NCBI GenBank assembly: GCA_963691655.1
Contig: OY829326.1
Span: forward strand, 53,809,776-53,873,775
DNA length: 64,000 nucleotides
Source: Toxonevra muliebris
Taxonomy: Eukaryota; Arthropoda; Insecta; Diptera; Pallopteridae
Reading direction: 5' to 3'
Part shown: positions 11,017-21,619 of the stretch, in pieces
How the letters are laid out: each line of letters opens with the position of its first letter
Position numbering within the stretch: the stretch's first letter is position 1
Notes under the pieces: model-generated
What the model saw: the letters and a program-made list of their open reading frames with translations, nothing else
Database searches by the model: none
What the model was told of the DNA's origin: nothing
Translations under genes and position numbers: made by a program

Positions 11017-11115
11017 TGGCTCAGTTGGTAAGCGTTTTGATCGACAGTAACGATGCGGAATTTCAGCCTTAGGTTCGAGCCCAGACAAATTTCATCAATA
11101 GGACAACTCAATATA
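11017..11115 (+). mobile_element. tRNA-derived SINE-like module (family 3)
   Basis: TGGCTCAGTTGG at 11017-11028 fits the tRNA A-box, and GGTTCGAGCCC at 11072-11082 fits the B-box at a normal distance. No complete acceptor stem is formed, so this is a tRNA-derived repeat head and not a working tRNA gene. An AT-rich AATAAA-type tail follows. Confidence 0.6.
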
Positions 11116-11190
11116 ATAAAGCAATAAATAATAAATAAAAAAAGAACAATAATGTATATACGAATAAATATATAAAATTTAAATTTGTGG

Positions 11191-11302
11191 GGATTGAACC
11201 TTTAAAAACAAAAAAAAAATTGGAAAAGAAACATGTGGGATTTGAACTATGATCACAAGTGTTAGCGTACTTGCTGGCGAATTAGACAACTAGGATATAG
11301 CA
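11191..11302 (-). mobile_element. tRNA-like module on the minus strand
   Basis: Read on the minus strand, TAGTTGTCTAATTCGCCAGC followed by a B-box-like GTTCAAATCCCAC (11235-11247) looks like another tRNA head. A second minus-strand GGTTCAATCCCC box lies at 11189-11200. These are probably remnants of SINE insertions close to the module at 11017. Confidence 0.45.
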
Positions 11303-11727
11303 TCTATAGCTATAAAAAAATAAACTATTTAGATTGAAAGAACAGGAAACTGAATTATGAGGATGCATGATTGCAGTTTAGGACCAACTCTATTCTTCTA
11401 ACCAGTACATCAGTATATGCGGATGAAACGAGAATCTAGAGTTTGATATCATTAGAAGATAGAGGGGAAGGGGGTTTAAATTTGACGATTATAAGATAAT
11501 GACAGAAGGGATTTTCAAAGCAAAAGAAGAGGGGGAGTTTTAAATTTTACGACCCTTTAACATTTTTTTATTCGCAATTAACGATCAAAATACATCAGAT
11601 TTTTATAGGGAAGGGAGAGGGGGCGAGGATTATCCCCAAAAGCCACCTAGAAGCCACTGGTGGTCATGTCAATAGGGTCTGGTACGGTTCAATGATTCTG
11701 TAACTTTTGCATGATTGGAATCACTAA
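11303..11727. other. Non-coding stretch with purine-rich blocks
   Basis: No gene seen. GGGGAAGGGGG-type blocks occur at 11460-11480 and 11605-11625, of a kind also seen near 19870 and 26340 (as C-runs). They may be parts of one old repeat family, but I cannot align them convincingly. Confidence 0.35.
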
Positions 11728-13010
11728 AATTCGCTTAGTTAGCAACACTGACTGCAAACAGTAAAAAAAAAGGAAAGCTACTGAGAAAGAGTTGGTAGAA
11801 ATTCTACCGTCATCACAGCTAGAGATTCGGTTTATCAATCTTTTCGGATTTCGGCATTGTATGTATCTCTCTGTAAAAATTCTAAGAAAATATGCATCAA
11901 GATTCAAAGTTTTTTTTCTACATGAGTCTTTGAAAATAGAAAACATCATTGGACAGGCTGAGAGCAAAAGCGGGTTAAAATTTTTATCAGAGAAAAAGTG
12001 AACAAGAACGGTACACAACATGGAGTGAAAATGAAATAAATTAAATTTAGAGCAAAAATGATATAACAATTCCTTCACAGCAAAAACGGCACACCGACTT
12101 AAACCGTTTTTGTTCTGTAGTCTCAAGCCTGCCGAAATATTTAATGAGTGCCAAATAGAATATGGACCATTGCTTGTGATCGTCTCGAAGAGGTTTTGGA
12201 GATTGCAAATCCAAAATTTTTCTGTGGAGGACGAATCTCGTGAAAGTTGCCCAAAATTTTTGACTGATGACGTAAGTATGGCTGTGGTGAAGTCTAAAAT
12301 TGACAAAGATTCTAGATTGATCCAGGAAATGATTACTGAAGAACTGGGTTTGAATGCCATGATTGTATTGCGGGTAAGTGTTCAGGGACCATCTTGGATA
12401 CACGAAGAAATCAAGACGATGGATTCCTCGAATTTTAGCTGATGCTCAAAAAGAATTGCGTGGGTATTTTCAGTAATTTTCTTCCCCAAAAATTTAAAAA
12501 TGGAGAGTTCAGCACTTTCAATAAAACTTTAACAGGTAATGAAGTTTGGTTCTTCAACTACGACCCAGAGACCAAGCAACAGCCGATGAAATGGAGCCTA
12601 GAAGGTGCTTATCGACCCATTAAAGCTAAGCAGCAGAAGCCAGTATCTGTTATTCCTCTGAAAACTGGACAGAGGGTAACTACTTAATACTATACTGAAA
12701 TATGTATACCACAGGTTGTCGAAAACCTGTTGGGAAACCAAAAAATAATATGAGCTGTACCGCACACTGCTGAAAACACGAACAACTTAAGGGATTGAAG
12801 GAATTTTTTCAGCATCATATACCTCAGATCTAGTGCCGAGTGATTTCTGGTTGCTTCCAAAAATAAAATAAAAAATTTGAAAGGAAAGGTCTTCGGCAAT
12901 AATGCAAACCTAAAAAAGCCGATTTTGAGGACTATTTTTCGAAGTTGATCTACCGGCTTCAAAAATGTATAGACATTAATGGCAGTTATGAAATTAAAGT
13001 TTTTTTTATC
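11728..13010 (+). pseudogene. mariner-family transposase relic, interrupted by a MITE
   Basis: The left end TTCGCTTAGTTAGCAACACT also occurs at 56996 before the second mariner relic, so it is likely the 5' terminal repeat. The N-terminal frame (SSQLEIRF, 11815-11860) stops at an insertion and resumes at about 12119 with LKPAEIFNECQ. It then reads VEDESRESCPKFLTDD and LTGNEVWFFNYDPETKQQ, mariner blocks around the first and second catalytic acids. Later SDLVPSDFWLLPKIK corresponds to the DD34D final aspartate region. Several frameshifts and stops separate the blocks. In the second copy the same N-terminal text is uninterrupted, which defines the inserted piece at 11863-12118. Confidence 0.75.
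11863..12118. mobile_element. MITE insertion inside the mariner relic (GAGCAAAA family)
   Basis: The block interrupts mariner text that is continuous in the copy at 57579. It closely matches 15018-15290. It contains the terminal motif GACAGGCTGAGAGCAAAAGC at 11952-11971, and its right side ends in ACCGTTTTTGTTCTGTA, shorter than in the second copy. About 90 bp upstream of the terminal motif are also shared with 15018-15100, so the moved unit may be larger than the TIR-bounded core. Confidence 0.65.
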
Positions 13011-15017
13011 TTTTTCCTTGTAGCCAACTATGCAAACTCTTTCCAGTCCCTCTTTACATATGACGCGCTCAGAGGAAAAGTGAAGCATAAAATTTACTAG
13101 AGGAAAAGTGAAATAGAAAATTTCATAAAACCAAAACAAATTCTTTTTCTGCTTTGCCTATTTGATTTTGTATGTGTGCGTAAGTTTGAACTTGTCGTGC
13201 GTACTCGGCTATATCACTGTAGTCGGCAAGTAACAGCAGCAACTCTTTCCTCTAGTAAATTTTATTTCCTCTGAGCGCGTAATATATATGCCAGGATGCA
13301 AAGCAGTTTAATCGAAATTTTAGCCCTTTGGCATTGTCTCCAGTTAAGTAGTAAATCCAAAATCTTGCGACAGACAAGAAGAATCTGTGATACTTAAGTC
13401 TGTAGGGCTAGACAGTTCTCAATATTTCTGAACTCTGTTGATATGACTTAAAGCAAAGTACGGTTTTCAAAAGAATGGACCTCTGACGTTATCTTTCGCC
13501 ACGACTTCCGTAAGCAGATAGTTGGGTTATGCTCGACTGTACACAAGACTTTTTTAATTCACATATGGAAATGGAATTTTGATCTATTCAATCAATTTGT
13601 TTTACTTGGAAGTAGTAAATATTCATTGAGATAGTGGACTGTTATGCCCATGTTTTAAAAAAATCATACATGAAGCTTACGTGACATAAACAAATTCTTT
13701 TTAAATTTAGTTATAAAAAAACTCAACAGATGAATTTTTAAAATTTGTAAAACAGCGACATTTTCCTGTTACCTCTAAATCAGTGACGGCCATTCTATAC
13801 TATTGGCTAAATGTATATATGCCCAACTTCTTTAAAAAGCTTTTACATCGAAAAACTAAGATAGGCGCAAAAAATAGACAGTGACGGCTTTTACACATGC
13901 ATTTCAATCGTTTACGTATAAAAAAGCTTAAAAAGCTCATTTTGCACTAAGGTGCACATTAGGCTGTCACTTCTCAAAACTCACCTGGACAATACTGTGC
14001 ACTCTTAATTTATATTAGTATTTTATGTATAGATACATAAAAAATAATACAAAACATTGATTCTACAACTTTAAAAAAGTTTTTTTTATAAGTATTAATT
14101 TTTTAGTTTTATTTCTGTTGATTTTTCTAGATTTAACGCACTGATTGCGTTTTCATGCCTCATATGGACAAACAAAAAGACAGACATATGTATTCGCCAT
14201 GTACATACATATATTTAGTTTACCGAAAAAAAACACACATATTATGATTTGTTGCACTAAGAATTTCTGTGTTTTTGTTTTTTTTTTTTCATTTGGTAGT
14301 AGCGAGCAAATAGTTATTGCTGGTGGTGAAATATGTTAAATTGCGATAATGTTGGCAGTTTCAATTGATATGCAGCAATTCGTCGATATATTCACTTCAT
14401 ATGTTGTATATCTGTATGACATTTTCGTTGGCTTGACAGACAGCTTGCCTAAAACTGTCAACGCACATTTATGGCATTTCAATAAATTTCAGACAAGCGA
14501 ATACATGCAAAGGTATATGGTATAATATAACTACGAGCTATGATATTTTTAGTTATTTGGTAAATATTTACACACAATTTTTTTTGTTTGATTCTCTCTT
14601 GAGAATGTTTCTTCATTTTACTGATTACAAAATTAGATTAAAATTAAATATTGTCGTTATTTGATTTTGGGGTTAAACTACAAAAAAAAAGTTAAAAAAA
14701 AAATATAAGCGCACCTCTTATGGATTCTTATTAGATTAACATTTGATGATTATGTTAAACAAGAAGTTCTGATGGTTTTTTGTTTTCTAGATATCAAATT
14801 TTAAATTTAGTACATAAGTACCTACCTAAGTTGATGTATGAATGTGAAAATTTGTACTTGTAAAAATTTAAAAATATATAAATAATTTTGTATTTAAATC
14901 AAGTCAAGAGGTCTTGAGTTTTGCTAAGATTTTATTTTTTAATAAAAGGGAAAAATATGGCTAATAAAAATTGAAACTACTATGAAAAAGAAGTATTGTC
15001 TTGAAGGAAATTCTGTC
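13011..15017. other. AT-rich non-coding stretch
   Basis: No gene recognised. A piece near 13060-13110 and again near 13245-13280 repeats AAATTTTA next to CTCTGAGCGCG in opposite orientations. This may mark another small inverted-repeat element. Nothing else can be named. Confidence 0.45.
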
Positions 15018-15376
15018 CTTCTGTAAAAGCTCTAACAAATTTTGCACCAAGATTCAAAAGTTATTTTCTACTAGAGTCTTTGAAAATGGAAAATGTCATT
15101 TGACAAGCTAAGAGCAAAAGTGGGTTAAAATTTTTATCAGAGAAAAAGTGAAATGAATTTGTATCTCAGCGCAAGAACAGTACACGAAATGGAGTGAAAA
15201 TTAAACAAATTAAAGTAAGAGCAAACATGATATAACAATTCCTTCAGAGCAAAAACGGCACAGCGACTTAAACCGTTTTTGCTCTGTATATATTTTGTTT
15301 TGTTTTAGCTTTTAAGTAAAATTACACCACTTTTTTTTAACTTAGAACTTATGCCGCTTTTGCTCGCAGCCTCTAA
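15018..15376. mobile_element. MITE copy (GAGCAAAA family)
   Basis: The left end at 15101-15123 (TGACAAGCTAAGAGCAAAAG) and the right end at about 15354-15376 (GCTTTTGCTCGCAGCCTC) are imperfect inverted repeats. The segment 15018-15300 matches the insert at 11863-12118. The interior holds GAGCAAAAACGGCAC and its inverted partner AAACCGTTTTTGCTC, which form an inner hairpin. There is no coding content. Confidence 0.7.
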
Positions 15377-15379
15377 TTT

Positions 15380-17630
15380 GAAAATCAGAAAATATAATTG
15401 AGAAATGTAAAAATATTAGAAACTATGAAAATGAGTTCTAAGTGCATATTTTCATGGTTATTGACTAAATCAATGTTTTTATTGGATGAGCGATTTTTTT
15501 CAGCTTAATGAACGTTGTTATTTGATTAAAATGGTACATTGTTGACATTGTTCGCCTGGCTAAAACACATTATCGTTACTTTGACAAAGTAAATATATAT
15601 ATATATAAAATTAGACAGCATCATTTTAAAATCAGAAAATGTCATTTGAAAATGTGCAAATATCAGAAAACATTGATTGAATATCAGAATAGTTATTTTG
15701 AAATCGGAAAAATCTTTTTAAATTTTTTAAAACATCATTTGAAAATTAGAAAATATCATTTGAGAATCCGAAAATATCATTTACAAATTAGAAAATATCA
15801 TTTGCATTAGAATAGTTATTCAATTAGAATAGTTATTTTGAAATCAAAAAATTTATCTATTTTGAGAATGTAAAATGTTAATTTTAAATCAGAAAGTATC
15901 ATTTCAAAATCAGAAAATAACATTTGTAAATCAGAAAATATATTGGAAACCCAAAAATATTATTTAGAAATTTGAAAATATCAATCCGAATCCGAAAATA
16001 ATAATTCAAAATTAGAAAATATTTTTTTGAAAATCAGAAAACATCATTTGAAAATCAAAAAATATATCTTCATAATTTGAGAATGTAAAATGTTAATTTA
16101 AAATTAGAAAGAATTTGAAAATATCAATCTGAATCTGAAAATAATAAATCAAAATTAGAAAATGTTACTTGAAAATCAGAAAAATGAATTCAATGTCAGA
16201 AAATATGAATTCAATATTAGAATAGTTGTTGTGAAATTAGAAGATTTTTCAAAATCAGAAAATATTATTTTTGGATCAGAAAATATATTTGAAAATCAAA
16301 ATATATTATTTTGAAATTTAAAAATATCAATCCGAATCCGAAAATAAGAATTCAAAAATAGAAAATGTTATTTGAAAATCAGAAAAAATCAATTTAGTAT
16401 CAGAAAATATTAATTCAATATTAGAATAGTTATTTTGAAATTAGAAAATAATTGAAAATTGGAAAATATCAATTCCATATTAGAAAATATTATATATTTT
16501 AAAATATCATTTGAAAATCAGAAAATGTCATTTAAAAATCAAAAAAAAAAAAAAAAAAAAATTATTAATATTGGAATAGTTATTTTGAATTAGAAAACAT
16601 CATTTGAAAATCAAAATGTATATCAACATAATTTGAGAATGTAAAATTGTAATTTGAAATCAGAAACTATTAATTCAAAATCAGAAAATATTATTTTTGG
16701 ATCAGAAAATATAATTGAAAATGAAAAAATATTATTTGGAAATTTGAAAATATTAGTCTAAATCCGAAAATAATAGATCAAAAATAAAAAATGTTGTTTA
16801 AAAATCAGAAAATATTAATTCAATATTAAAAAATATTAATTCAATATTAGAAAATATTAATTCAATATTAACAAATATTAATTCAATATTAGAAAATATT
16901 AATTCAATATTAGAAAATATTAATTCAATTTTAAAAAATATTAATTCAATATAAAAGAATATTAATTCAATATTAGAATAGTTATTTTGAAAGTAAAAAA
17001 TATTCCAGCAAAGGTTTTTGAGATACACTAACCTAAAAGTTAAAAAATGCTGTTTTTGCCCAGATTTAAGGTTATGTAGCCCCGTTTTTTTTTTTTTTTT
17101 TTTTTTTTGAAAAAATTACAGTTGACATTTTAAAGTACAAGTCTTTCTCTTTCAAATTTGTTTGCTCAAATATCTTCTTTTTTCGTTGAGATATCGCAAT
17201 TTGAAGTTTTTATTTCAAGGTTTACGGATTAAAGATTTGTGTTTCCAGATGTAGGAAAAATTCACAAAAATGAATTCACTGAAATGGATCAAAAATCTTC
17301 GGGAAAGTATAATCTGGTTTCTGGTTAAGGATGTTGGTCAAATTTTGTTGGCCAGCGTTATTTAAAAATCTGAAAATAACAATTCCAAGCTAAAAAATAT
17401 CATTTAAAAATCTGAAGTTATCGTTTGAAAATTAGAAAATATCAGCTTCAAAATTAGATAGTATAAATTCAAAATAAGAAAAAGTATCAATTCAAAATCA
17501 GAACGTAGCAATTCAAAATCAGAACTTTGCAATTCAAAATCAGAAACTATCAATTCAAAATCAAAATATTATTTGTAAATCAGAAAATAATATTATTTGA
17601 AATACTCAAAATATCAATCAAATTTTTGGG
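15380..17630. repeat. A-rich degenerate minisatellite, about 2.2 kb
   Basis: The stretch is made of variants of AAAATCAGAAAATATCATTTG (about 21 bp) repeated with drift. Adenine strongly dominates the plus strand. A more regular core lies at 16812-16985. The array is interrupted at about 17000-17340 by unrelated sequence with a poly-T run, then resumes. Open frames on the minus strand here are a by-product of the 21-bp period and are not genes. Confidence 0.85.
16812..16985. repeat. Regular 21-bp tandem core
   Basis: About eight units of ATTAATTCAATATTAGAAAA plus T follow one another with only one or two changes each. The even unit length (seven codons) gives a false minus-strand peptide repeat of the type NIELIFS. 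Low divergence between units suggests this core expanded later than the rest of the array. Confidence 0.9.
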
Positions 17631-19940
17631 AAAATAACCTCTAAAGTTATTTAAAAAAATTGTATAACCACTGACTAACCAAAATTGTCGGCTTCGAGTT
17701 TGAGACAAAGGAAAAGTACTTGCAATTAAAATAAGGGTCAGTGGTCATTATAGTAATTTATGCCGGAACAGATTTTCATTCTATACTATAGTACCAAGAA
17801 GGAAACAAATTTATTTATAGCTTCAAATCTTCTAAGGAGGAACAAAAATACCCAACAAAGACGAGTCTACTTTAGAAAATTCTCTTAAAAATTATATGGC
17901 GCCAAATAGCTGCAATATTATTTTACTAAACTTTATTAGAAAAAAACGCTACAAACTTTCTCGAGTATGAGCACAAAATACAAAAACAAAAAAATAATTT
18001 CCTTTCAAATTCTTTCTTTTTTCCTTTATTACTTACACATGATTATTATGTAATTAGTATGTTAAATTTATTTGTTAAACGAGGAATATATATTACGATA
18101 ATGAGAACTAATCATAAATATAAGTCACGTTTTTATGTAAAAGAAAGAAGAAAAAAAAGAAAGAAGTGTGCTGTCAATCATGGCATGATAGGGTTAAAAA
18201 ATAAAAAAAAATAAGAAACTTTAAAATCAGTATGGATGGTACAATTTCGAAATCAATACTAAACCAATTTAAAATATTTTTCTACAGTTTTAAAATAAAT
18301 ATATGAAAATTAAATTCATATTTAATAGAAATCTCAATTTAGTCAAGCATTTAAATAGGCATACTGCATATTTTTATGCCACTTGAAGATTATTACGTTT
18401 ATGAGTCACACATACGCGAGCATGAAAAGCTTGAGTCATTTACATGATATGACTTTAAAGATATAGAAGAAGACATTTTTGCCGTATTTCAGCTGAAACT
18501 TCTTAAGTGGCATGGTTTCTTCTGTTTCTTTTTTAAAGCCTAAAACAGCCGAATTCAGTTTAAAGCTAAGATAAAAAAGAAAAAAAATGTGAGTCACGTA
18601 CGTGCACATGGCATGTAAATGACTTGGGTGACAGACGTCTAAAAAGTTCGTTGGTTCTTTTATTTTTGTATATATTTGGGTTTGTTTTTTGCTTTTTGGA
18701 TTGCTGTTGCCTCATATACGTGATTGTGTGATTGTTACATTTTTTTTCCAAAAAAAAAAAAAAATACATTTAGCTACAAATTCTTTTTTATTAAAATTCA
18801 AAACACAAAATATTTAAAAAAAAATCAAAACTATAAAAAAAAAAAATAAGGAAGAAATTATTTGGCAAAGGAAATAAGCAAATAAGTAATTTTTGTGGTC
18901 TTGAAATTGAAATCAATAATTGACAGCAGCAAATTGTAGCAAGTACTTGAATTAAATGAAATGATTAAACAAAAATTGAATGTGCATGAAATTTTAAACT
19001 CAAAATTAAATGAAACCGTAGGAAATTTCTATAGTAATTGAAACATTTATCAGTGTTTATACAAAAAGTAAAATTCTTATCTCTGGAATGAAAAAAAAAT
19101 ATTCTTAATAACAAAACGAACCCACACACGTTGCTGGCGTTTGGGATAAAAGTTCTGTTCATCTTTTTTCTCCTTCCATAATAAATGACATATTTTTTTT
19201 ACTTTTTTTCGTTGGGGTGATTTGGTTATAATTTTTTTTTTTTTTGGTAACTTGAGCTGTTCCCAGTAGAGCTCAAGTTGAAGATGAACAAGAAGAGGAA
19301 GAATCATAATATTTATTTCATTATCACAAAAACTGCATCAGGATAAAGTATAAGAGAAAAAAAAAAACAAATATATTCATAACTTGTTTCTTTTTCAACT
19401 TCTTCGATTACTTTTACCATTTTTTTTTCATTATAAATCCCAAGGAAAAGAGCACGAATAAGCCAGAATTGTATATACATATGTACTCGTAGATATGCAT
19501 ATATATCTACATATATAGTTACATATATGCATACAATAATTTCTTTCACACCACAAAAAAGATGTCCAAAGGCGATAATCTTGCGACATGTTTATATTTT
19601 ACTTGACTGTAATTTATTTTACTGCATTTTTGTGGGTTCGATTTCAATACTTTTTTTTACTTTTTATTGTTGTTGTAATTCAAAATTTTTTTTTGTGTAT
19701 GGATGAGTGCCTTTCCTGTTGCTTTAGTTTACATGCCCAGTAGGAAATTCTCTTAAAGTGATAATGAGATTATTGTATGAGCAGGACATATCCATTATTA
19801 ATTTTTATGAAACTGTTGTTTAAATACAACAAATTAAATGCGATTACTAGCAAGTCCAAATGGGGGAAAGGGAGGGTTTTATTTCTAAACCCCCCTCCCT
19901 TCTTAGACCGCTAAACTCTGTATATACTGAGGCCTGATTG
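17631..19940. other. AT-rich non-coding stretch
   Basis: No gene recognised over about 2.3 kb. It carries many poly-A and poly-T runs. A small G-rich and C-rich hairpin (GGGAGGG with CCCTCCC, about 19868-19905) lies just before the Jockey-type insertion. Confidence 0.55.
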
Positions 19941-19953
19941 TTGTGGAAGCATT

Positions 19954-21008
19954 TTTTTTTTAATAAATTTATTGCTTCTGTATACTGTCTTCATTCATAT
20001 AATCGACATCTTACAAATATTTGGCTTAGATGAGTTAAGGAGGATAATAATAAGAGGAAGGTACATTCCCTGTGGAATATTCTTATCTAAGAGCTCACTT
20101 TAATGTTGTGATGATGACATCAAATTAGCGGCTAGTTCATTTGAGTGTGATTGTAGGCGTTCTCGATAAGCTATCTTTTTGATTTTATCTTTCACTAGAG
20201 GGATTTTCAGGTCGCGGTGAATTTGGGCGTTCGTTACGTACCAAGGAGCGTTCACTAGAATTCTTAAAGTTTTGGACTGAAATCTTTGAAGGATTTCCAA
20301 GTGAGAGTGTGGGAATGTTCTCCACAGTTGGATACCGTAAGTCCACACCGGTTTGAGCACAGATTTATAAAGGATGAGTTTGTTGTACAAGGAGAGAGGA
20401 GAAAGGCGATTCAACAGCCAGTACATGCTGCAAAATTGAATTCCCAGAGCTTTTCTTTTAGCAAAAACGAACGCTCTTCACGTTAGTCGTCTGTCCAGAT
20501 GAATGCTCAAGTACTTAGCAGTTTCGGATTGTGGAATTGAGATGTTATTCAATTTGATTTGGGGATATGTGTCTCTCCTTGTAGTAAATGTTATGTGGGT
20601 TAATTTACTTTCGTTAACTTCCAGTCGCCAACTCCTTAACCAAGTAGAAATCCGATCAAGGCCGAGTTGGAGCTTTACTGATGCTTCTATGGGACTCATT
20701 GCGGTTGTGATAATAGCGGTGTCATCGGCAAAAGTTCCAGTGAGAACACTTTCTGTTGTAGGTAAGTCAGAAGTATAAAGCAGATAAAGGATTGGACCCA
20801 GTACGCTGCCTTGTGGGACTCTAGATTCGATTGGACGAAGGGAAGACGTTTCGTTGTCGTAATTAACGTAGAACAGCCGTTGGTGAAGATATGACTTTAT
20901 AAGCAAATAAGCGTTCAGCGGCAACGCCTTTTTTATTTTAAATAAAAGGCCTTGATGCCATACCCTGTCAAAGGCTTGGGATATATCCAAAAAAAACTGT
21001 TGGATATA
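19954..21008 (-). mobile_element. 5'-truncated Jockey-type non-LTR retrotransposon with perfect target duplication
   Basis: The 1,055-bp element is flanked by perfect 13-bp direct repeats TTGTGGAAGCATT at 19941-19953 and 21009-21021. Its minus-strand 3' end has an AATAAA signal (plus strand 19968-19973) followed by a poly-A run that abuts the left duplication. The 5' end is cut inside the reverse transcriptase, as is common when target-primed reverse transcription stops early. The intact target duplication and nearly open frame mark it as one of the younger insertions in the window. Confidence 0.9.
20100..21008 (-). pseudogene. Reverse transcriptase of the Jockey-type element, one nonsense codon
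   Basis: The translation enters from the truncated 5' end with FLDISQAFDRVW (motif A, catalytic Asp), then PQGSVLGP (motif B) and FADDTA (motif C, the two catalytic Asp residues). A TGA at 20480-20478 follows HLDRRLT, where relatives have tryptophan. The same frame then reads on without a shift through KRKALGIQF, MYWLLNRLSPLS and SVLKPVWTYGIQLW to a stop at 20100. The endonuclease and N-terminal RT are absent. The methionine at 21020 lies in flanking DNA and is not a native start. These motifs place it in the Jockey clade. Confidence 0.85.
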
Positions 21009-21021
21009 TTGTGGAAGCATT

Positions 21022-21619
21022 AAAACTATTTATTTTTCAAAGAATTCTAGAAAAACTGTGAATGCAGCATTGCTTAGTATCACCTCAGAACCCCCAATTT
21101 TCCCTCCCCCCCCCAAATACGACCTTGGGTTAGAGAACAATATAATCGCTGAACTTATTAGACGAAGTAATTGCTTGACCTACTCGGAGGTATTAAACCC
21201 GGGCACCTTGGTGCGGGCAAAAATCAAAAATATAAAAATAAAAATATTCTACACGATCGTTCGGGTTCGCCATAAAATTGTAGGATCCTTTTATGTGTGA
21301 ATGAATTCAAAAAGTTCGGTCTAGACTCTTCATTGGCTATTGTTCCATGAAAGTAGAAGAACAGACTTCCAGTTTGCAGGTACAAGAATGAGAGAAGAGA
21401 AGGGCTCTTGGATTACAGTTTCATAGTTTTCAAATGCGCCTCGTGACCGTCTTCACCAAATCGGATGTTTCTACCACCTCTATAATTTTCTATACACCTT
21501 ATCACATAGTTTAGGGAATTTTAGAAAAGAACCTCCAAGCAATCAATACCTCATAAGAATGGTAGATATGTAGGTAGGATTAGATACCACAACCTTATTT
21601 GCTAATGGGTGTTTGGTCT
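21022..21619. other. Non-coding stretch
   Basis: No gene recognised. It has a C9-type run near 21104-21115 followed by AAATACGACCTTGGG. A related text in inverse orientation occurs near 27080-27115, so an old dispersed repeat may be present. Confidence 0.4.

Noticed and set aside
11017..11090. Functional tRNA gene
   Set aside because: A-box and B-box are good, but no complete acceptor stem or anticodon arm forms; a SINE head is more likely.
16798..17028. Minus-strand peptide repeat NIELIFS as a repeat protein
   Set aside because: It is the translation of a 21-bp minisatellite without a start context or conservation signal.
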